DNA of 64,000 nucleotides from a virus: positions 1 through 64,000 of IMG/VR virus record IMGVR_UViG_3300024264_002221, one strand, 5' to 3'. The position numbers were made by a program, and so were the translations under genes. Below, one piece after another: positions 59,390 through 64,000 of this stretch; positions within the stretch are counted from its first letter, which is position 1, and each line of letters starts with the position of its first letter. The notes beneath the pieces were generated by a model. It made no database searches. It was not told the origin of the DNA and worked only from the letters and a program-made list of their open reading frames with translations.

Positions 59390-61050
59390 TATTTAAAAAT
59401 TACAATATTATTTAAGACTAATACATCAATATCTGTTGAATCAAATGTTTCTAACGCATCTTTAGGGGTTAAAACCATAGTCTTATCTTTAATGTTGAAT
59501 GACGTGTTTAATAGTATAGGGTACGATGTCAAATTCTCAAATTCCCTTAAAAGATTATGTATCTCATTATCTTGATAAACTGTTTGTACTCGTGCGGTAC
59601 CATCAACATGAGTTGTGGAGACAAGAATGTCCCTATATTGGTCACGAACCTCAACAACCTGATTCATATATCTCAAATCGTCATTCATTATAAAATATTC
59701 ATGTTGTCTTTCTTTAGTCACCATAGGTGCAAAAGGTCTAAACCCTTCCCTCTTTTTTACCATTTTATTTATCCTATCCTTCATTTTAGGATTTGTTGGG
59801 TCAGCCAAAATTGATCTATTCCCTAATGCTCTCGCACCAAATTCAATTTCATTTCTAAACCAACCGACGACTTTACCTTTTCTAATTTGTTTGGCAACTA
59901 TCCTATATATATTTTGGTTATTCAGATACATGGTTCTCCTATTACCCAAGTATTTCTTAGATTTTGAATTTACGGTATATGAAGGACCTAAAAATGGGGT
60001 ATTAGGTATCTTAACATTCGCCCCATTATTAATATAATAATTAATTACAGAACCTATAGAGGACCCCGCATCAGATGGTGCTGGTGGTACCCATACCTTC
60101 CTAAATCCGGTGTTTCGATATATCTTACCATTTGCCAATCCATTATATGCACATCCACCACCCAAGCATAGATTACTTGTCTGATACTTTTTACCAACAT
60201 AATCTAAAAGATCAAACAACACCTTTTCATATACATGTTGAACCGCATATGATAAGTCTTTATGTATTTTTTTTATTTTTTCATCGGGGGTCCTTGGTAA
60301 CAAACCCAATAATTCAGATAAATCATAGTTGTACATAATCTTATCAGATTTATGCCAATTAAAATATTTTAAATTACATTTTATTTCTCCGTTTTCGAAT
60401 TTTATTAATTCACTAACCTTCTCAACCAACTTTGTTTTATTCCCATAAGATGTTAATCCCATAACTTTATATTCTCCTTCATTGGGTTTAAACCCTAAGA
60501 AGGATGTCATTGCGGAATAAAATAAACCTAAAGAATGTGGGTAAGATGAAATGGTTTCAACATCTAAAACACCCCCATCATATTTAGATATGGTTGTTGT
60601 GTCGTATTCCCCAACACCATCGATAGAAACCACTGCGGAGGTTTTATAAGGAGAACTAAATGATGAATAATATAAGTGTGAATGATGATGTTTTGAGAAA
60701 AAGATATTATCAGAAATATTGGGTAGTAGTTTTTTTAACTCTCGTCTATTTCTATAAGATTCCCATACTCTTCTAATTGATAATAGGGGTTTGGTTAGTA
60801 ATTGTTTTTTTGAATATTCTTTAACTCTTTGACTCTTCAATTCGACATCCTCATAAAAACAAACCACCTCCACATTTTCCTTTGTTAAAGAATACTTTTT
60901 TGTAACATAATTTAGTACATTTTTAGGAAAACTATAGTCATGTTTTACTCCTGTGAATTTCTCTTCTTCACACGCGAATATTAATTTCCCGTCTTTAAAT
61001 AAACATAAAGACGAGTCGTGATAATAACAAGATATCCCTATTGAAAACAT
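59389..61050 (-). CDS. Carbamoyltransferase (NodU/CmcH family), 553 aa
   Basis: It transfers carbamoyl from carbamoyl phosphate to a hydroxyl, often of a sugar. The N-terminal Kae1-like domain has KHHHSHLYYSSF (metal-binding His), SIDGVGEYDTTT, GEYKVMGLTSYG and GGGCAYNG. The C-terminal part has GWFRNEIEFGARALGNRSIL, a YrdC-like element, and REGFRPFAPMV. Length (553) fits the family. In some phages such enzymes modify bases or sugars. With the neighbouring sugar enzymes, glycan carbamoylation on virion, DNA or surface is plausible, though nothing here names the acceptor. Confidence 0.92.
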   Translation of the reverse strand: MFSIGISCYYHDSSLCLFKDGKLIFACEEEKFTGVKHDYSFPKNVLNYVTKKYSLTKENVEVVCFYEDVELKSQRVKEYSKKQLLTKPLLSIRRVWESYRNRRELKKLLPNISDNIFFSKHHHSHLYYSSFSSPYKTSAVVSIDGVGEYDTTTISKYDGGVLDVETISSYPHSLGLFYSAMTSFLGFKPNEGEYKVMGLTSYGNKTKLVEKVSELIKFENGEIKCNLKYFNWHKSDKIMYNYDLSELLGLLPRTPDEKIKKIHKDLSYAVQHVYEKVLFDLLDYVGKKYQTSNLCLGGGCAYNGLANGKIYRNTGFRKVWVPPAPSDAGSSIGSVINYYINNGANVKIPNTPFLGPSYTVNSKSKKYLGNRRTMYLNNQNIYRIVAKQIRKGKVVGWFRNEIEFGARALGNRSILADPTNPKMKDRINKMVKKREGFRPFAPMVTKERQHEYFIMNDDLRYMNQVVEVRDQYRDILVSTTHVDGTARVQTVYQDNEIHNLLREFENLTSYPILLNTSFNIKDKTMVLTPKDALETFDSTDIDVLVLNNIVIFK

Positions 61051-61058
61051 ATGAATTT

Positions 61059-62237
61059 TTAATTTCTTTTTCTTGTATTTCCATAATGAATGACCTTAAT
61101 TTTTTTATCCGTTTTAAAGGACCTCCATGGATCTAAAACCACCGAACCATCAGGGAAATCATAATCGTGGTGTTTACCCATATGACCCAACAAATAGATT
61201 CCTTTTATTGGAGTCTCTAAATCATACTGTACTTTGTATTTACTACCGTACACGGATTCACAATAATGTCCGACTAAAATTGATGAGGACCCATCTAAGT
61301 ACTCAACATCAGGTTTATATGATTGACCCAATATAATTATAGGTAGATTAAGACGGTTTGATTCAATCACCAATTTAGTTGCAATGTTTTTTGCTTGTAC
61401 CTCTCTCGCTAACATAATTGCATCAAATAAGTCATATCCTAAATCCAATTCTTGAGCCATGTATCTTAATGCAATATTATCACGAGGATGACATCCTCCA
61501 CCGTCTCCCATCCCTGCCTTCATATATGCAGGACCTAGTATTCTATATGTAGATCTTTCTAACGCCCCAGTAACTACGTCTACATTCATATTACCTGATT
61601 TCTCGGCAACATCTTGTATCATGTTAACCAGTGCAACTTTGGTTGAGATAAACGTGTTATAAAATATTTTAATTCCCTCAGCTTCGTCCCATGTACCAAG
61701 TTCATACCTTGTACCTTCACTAATAAATGTTTTATAGAAGTCTAATAATAATTTTGCATCTCCCGTTTTAGAACCATCTTCTGTTCCAATGATAATCATT
61801 TCAGGATTTACCATATCCCATTTTACCGTACCCATTGCAATTAGGTATGGGTTGTATATAAATCTACCATTCGGTATCAAGTCAATGAATTCTCTTCTGA
61901 CGGTACCGGGTAAGACTGTCGATATTAAAACAATAAGTTGATCTTTAGAAACGTGTTTATTAACCTCGACCAACACTTCTTTTACTATGTTATAATTAAA
62001 GTCTTTATTTTCTAAGTGTGATGTTGGGTATCTCCCGTCATAGTCTGGATGATGGGGTGTCGGTACCGCAATAAATATTAATTCCCTATTCTCACAGGCC
62101 TCCTTAATTGTTGAGACCATTACAAAATTTTCGGGTTGTACCTCAGTTATGTCATATCCTATAACATCATGTTTCTCCGCCATTACCTCAGCCGCATCTT
62201 TTCCGAGTTTACCAACCCCAATAAAACCTACTCTCAT
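61059..62237 (-). CDS. UDP-glucose/GDP-mannose dehydrogenase family protein, 392 aa
   Basis: Rossmann start VGFIGVGKLG (GxGxxG, residues 7-12), STVLPGTV (binding strand), and GDGGGCHPRDN with catalytic Cys249 (GGxCxPxD). ILGQSYKPDVEYLDGSS is the C-terminal NAD/UDP-binding element. Such enzymes oxidise UDP-glucose to UDP-glucuronate or related sugars. At 392 residues it is near normal (about 390-430). It sits between a carbamoyltransferase and two GT10-like proteins. The exact donor sugar cannot be told. Confidence 0.92.
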   Translation of the reverse strand: MRVGFIGVGKLGKDAAEVMAEKHDVIGYDITEVQPENFVMVSTIKEACENRELIFIAVPTPHHPDYDGRYPTSHLENKDFNYNIVKEVLVEVNKHVSKDQLIVLISTVLPGTVRREFIDLIPNGRFIYNPYLIAMGTVKWDMVNPEMIIIGTEDGSKTGDAKLLLDFYKTFISEGTRYELGTWDEAEGIKIFYNTFISTKVALVNMIQDVAEKSGNMNVDVVTGALERSTYRILGPAYMKAGMGDGGGCHPRDNIALRYMAQELDLGYDLFDAIMLAREVQAKNIATKLVIESNRLNLPIIILGQSYKPDVEYLDGSSSILVGHYCESVYGSKYKVQYDLETPIKGIYLLGHMGKHHDYDFPDGSVVLDPWRSFKTDKKIKVIHYGNTRKRN

Positions 62238-62238
62238 A

Positions 62239-63318
62239 CTAAATTTTTTTAATTATTTTATTATAAATATTATCTAATGGTTTATCAAAAAATAAACCTC
62301 TATTATGTTCTAACATCCATAAGTCTCGTTTAAATAAAGTATTTAAATCATCAATACTTAATTCGAGTACTTTTTTTACTGAATAAATAAAATGGTCAAA
62401 CCTCTCTCGATCATCTTCTATAGTATCATACCCATAATCAATCCAATCGGCCAATAAAAAACCATATTCTCTTATATTTTTAACTAATCCACAGTAACCA
62501 AAAGGTAAGATAAAATGACCTTTAAGTAAAGGGTTCCAAGTCTTTTCGGTTATAGATTTTACTTGTTTGTCTTTATCTCGTATTAAGTATGTTAATGTTT
62601 CCACATATATACTTAAAAATGAAGAATCGTAGTACCTATTGTGTATGGGGTTGAATGCTTCAAACTTTACTAAGTTTTCGTTATCGGGGGTTTCTTGAGG
62701 TTCTAACGATAAACCCCTATCAGGATCGTTTGTGTATCCATCCTCCAACTCTAAAACATATCTTAAAGATATTCTCTTATATATTCTATCATTGGGATTG
62801 TCCAATGAGGTTCTATTGGGGGAAAGAAATTTCTTAAGTGTCCCCACTTTCTTTATGTCGGATAGTTCAAACATTTTGTTAGAGGACTCTCCAAAAAATT
62901 CTGTGTTTTTTAAACCGTAACCCTCAAAATCGGTAAATGCACATTTTTGTCTATTCCATAAAAAGTCGTAAAATATATCTTCCTTCGTATTTAAGTTTGT
63001 ATGAATGTGAAGTAGAGTTTTACCCTTTTCACTTAATAGTAATTTCATACGATTTAAATGGGGGATAACGCTGGTTTGTTCATGGACATGAAATATATCT
63101 AAATGAAGTACATATTTTATGTTTGCATACTCTAATATCTTATCAACTTGTTGTTGGTATATACCGTGATCGCATAGTATCGCAACACTATCACACTCAT
63201 AGATATCGTTAACAAGTTTAAATTTATTATTTTCTATTATGAAGGGAGCCGCATGTAAGTGACTAATAAATCTAAGTTTATCTAACTCATTTATCCCATC
63301 ATTCACATATAAGTTCAT
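62239..63318 (-). CDS. GT10-like glycosyltransferase, 359 aa
   Basis: C-terminal part SITEKTWNPLLKGHFILPFGYCGLVKNIREYGF resembles (F/I)(S/T)EKT ... F.A...P.xxG, the fucosyltransferase-like GT10 donor motif, although split by position about 255-290. LEYANIKYVLHLDIFHVHE and SPHLNR ... LLHIHTN in the N-terminal domain fit a GT-B half. Its start overlaps 63299-64000 by 20 bases. That gene carries the same FITEKT block. Donor and acceptor are unknown. Confidence 0.65.
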   Translation of the reverse strand: MNLYVNDGINELDKLRFISHLHAAPFIIENNKFKLVNDIYECDSVAILCDHGIYQQQVDKILEYANIKYVLHLDIFHVHEQTSVIPHLNRMKLLLSEKGKTLLHIHTNLNTKEDIFYDFLWNRQKCAFTDFEGYGLKNTEFFGESSNKMFELSDIKKVGTLKKFLSPNRTSLDNPNDRIYKRISLRYVLELEDGYTNDPDRGLSLEPQETPDNENLVKFEAFNPIHNRYYDSSFLSIYVETLTYLIRDKDKQVKSITEKTWNPLLKGHFILPFGYCGLVKNIREYGFLLADWIDYGYDTIEDDRERFDHFIYSVKKVLELSIDDLNTLFKRDLWMLEHNRGLFFDKPLDNIYNKIIKKI

Positions 63319-64000
63319 CTTTAACTATTTTAACTATTTTGTCTATCCTGTACCACACATTTTCTATTTCATCATATGATGTGTCACACCAATCTGTTAA
63401 ATGACTTATATCCAACCCATGGTACTTCTGATATTCTTTTTTAGTTTTACTTAACATACCTTTAGAAGAGAGTAAAATAAATTTCTTATTCTGTTGCACA
63501 CATTTAGTTGTTTTCTCAGTAATAAATGACCTATCATTTGTAACATCACTTTCCATTATTAGGACAAAGTCAACCAAATCGTAGTATGTTGCGTCGTACT
63601 CTCTTGTATGAGATATTTTGTGATTAAATGAAGTTACATCTAACACTTTATTTGACCCCATTTTTTCTAACCCAATCTGAACTCTCCTTTTTTGTTCGTT
63701 TGGGGAGTCCGTCATAAAATACATATCCTTAGTTTCGTTCGTAAAAGTTTCTAATGGATTAAAACCAAAGTAAGATATGTAACCACACTTATCTAACCCC
63801 TCAAAATATAATAGGGATGTTAGTGCTGTTCTAAATGTTTTTGATTTACCACCTAGTAATAGAAACTGTCTACGCTCTTTTTTTTGTGTATTATAGTTTT
63901 TAATTGGTACATAATAATCATAATGTTTTACAAAGTATGGTTCTACCGTAATATTTAAACCTCTACTTTTAACAACCTTGAGATCCTCAATAGATTCATC
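63299..64000 (-). CDS. GT10-like glycosyltransferase, partial (5' end outside window)
   Basis: The frame is open from the right edge to the stop at 63299-63301 with no stop codon, so the gene starts beyond 64000; an internal ATG at 63724 is not the start. At least 233 residues: KKERRQFLLLGGKSKTFRTA ... GYISYFGFNPLE ... LVDFVLIMESDVTNDRSFITEKTTKC ... FILLSSKGML. RSFITEKT matches the ITEKT donor element of 62239-63318, so both are probably related sugar transferases. The N-terminus is missing here. Confidence 0.65.
   Translation of the reverse strand, partial: DESIEDLKVVKSRGLNITVEPYFVKHYDYYVPIKNYNTQKKERRQFLLLGGKSKTFRTALTSLLYFEGLDKCGYISYFGFNPLETFTNETKDMYFMTDSPNEQKRRVQIGLEKMGSNKVLDVTSFNHKISHTREYDATYYDLVDFVLIMESDVTNDRSFITEKTTKCVQQNKKFILLSSKGMLSKTKKEYQKYHGLDISHLTDWCDTSYDEIENVWYRIDKIVKIVKDELICE

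Noticed and set aside
62239-64000. One glycosyltransferase split by a frameshift
   Set aside because: Both genes carry their own ITEKT element and C-terminus, so they are two related genes, not halves.
1-64000. tRNA genes, integrase, transposase or attachment sites
   Set aside because: No cloverleaf, tyrosine or serine recombinase, IS element or flanking direct repeat was recognised in the gaps or genes.

Overview
This window looks like part of the genome of a large tailed phage with a myovirus-like (T4-type) virion that infects a Bacteroidota host, probably marine. The DNA is AT-rich and densely packed, with ATGA or TAATG overlaps between neighbours. Five things point to the host. Several leaders carry the Bacteroidota promoter form TTG-N18-22-TATATTTG. 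There is an Hc1-type histone H1-like protein. Lipoproteins have Bacteroidota-style lipoboxes. Two proteins look like outer-membrane barrels. A 184-residue protein resembles a family common in Bacteroides genomes. The phage assignment rests on a 3,305-residue tail fibre with repeated AYGWGDHS blocks, three tandem fibre-tip paralogues, candidate internal head proteins with T4-like capsid-targeting leaders, and many small phage-type proteins. No portal, terminase, major capsid, polymerase or lysozyme gene lies here, so this is only part of a genome.

Layout. Positions 1-5115 (minus strand) hold small accessory genes, a CDGSH-type iron-sulfur protein and a gene-free stretch (1892-2399) that looks like a ~500-nt structured RNA with its own promoter and terminator. 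Positions 5214-7138 (plus) encode an outer-membrane protein, a membrane-anchored coiled-coil protein and a secreted thioredoxin-fold protein. Positions 7221-11889 (minus) encode the histone-like protein, a compact S-adenosylmethionine synthetase, a membrane metalloprotease, a caspase-like (clan CD) candidate and a large lipoprotein. Positions 11996-24497 hold candidate head or virion proteins mixed with methylglyoxal synthase, a HAD phosphatase, a PH-domain protein and a dTDP-sugar epimerase. Positions 24542-30566 are metabolic: an A-type Fe-S carrier, PcfJ-like, Smr, chorismate-mutase-like and hotdog thioesterase proteins, thymidylate synthase, DUF192 and a DNA methyltransferase. Positions 30976-37234 (plus) form a glycosyltransferase operon. 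Positions 37236-43792 (minus) contain an unusual cassette: radical SAM/SPASM protein, U32-like Fe-S protein, TylF-like methyltransferase, outer-membrane protein with a TonB-box-like stretch, and a polytopic permease. Positions 43853-57180 are the tail-fibre genes. Positions 57272-64000 are a second sugar/surface cluster: SGNH hydrolase, glycosyltransferases, NodU-type carbamoyltransferase and UDP-glucose dehydrogenase family protein.

How it fits together. One set of genes makes adhesion devices. Two sets supply activated sugars and transferases that could decorate virion proteins, phage DNA or the host surface. A third set could remodel the infected cell (outer-membrane proteins, permease, lipoproteins, Fe-S and nucleotide metabolism). 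Two kinds of leader are visible: host-like TATATTTG boxes before accessory genes, and a recurrent TATTTAT[A/C/T] motif before many virion genes. This suggests, but does not prove, separate early and late transcription.
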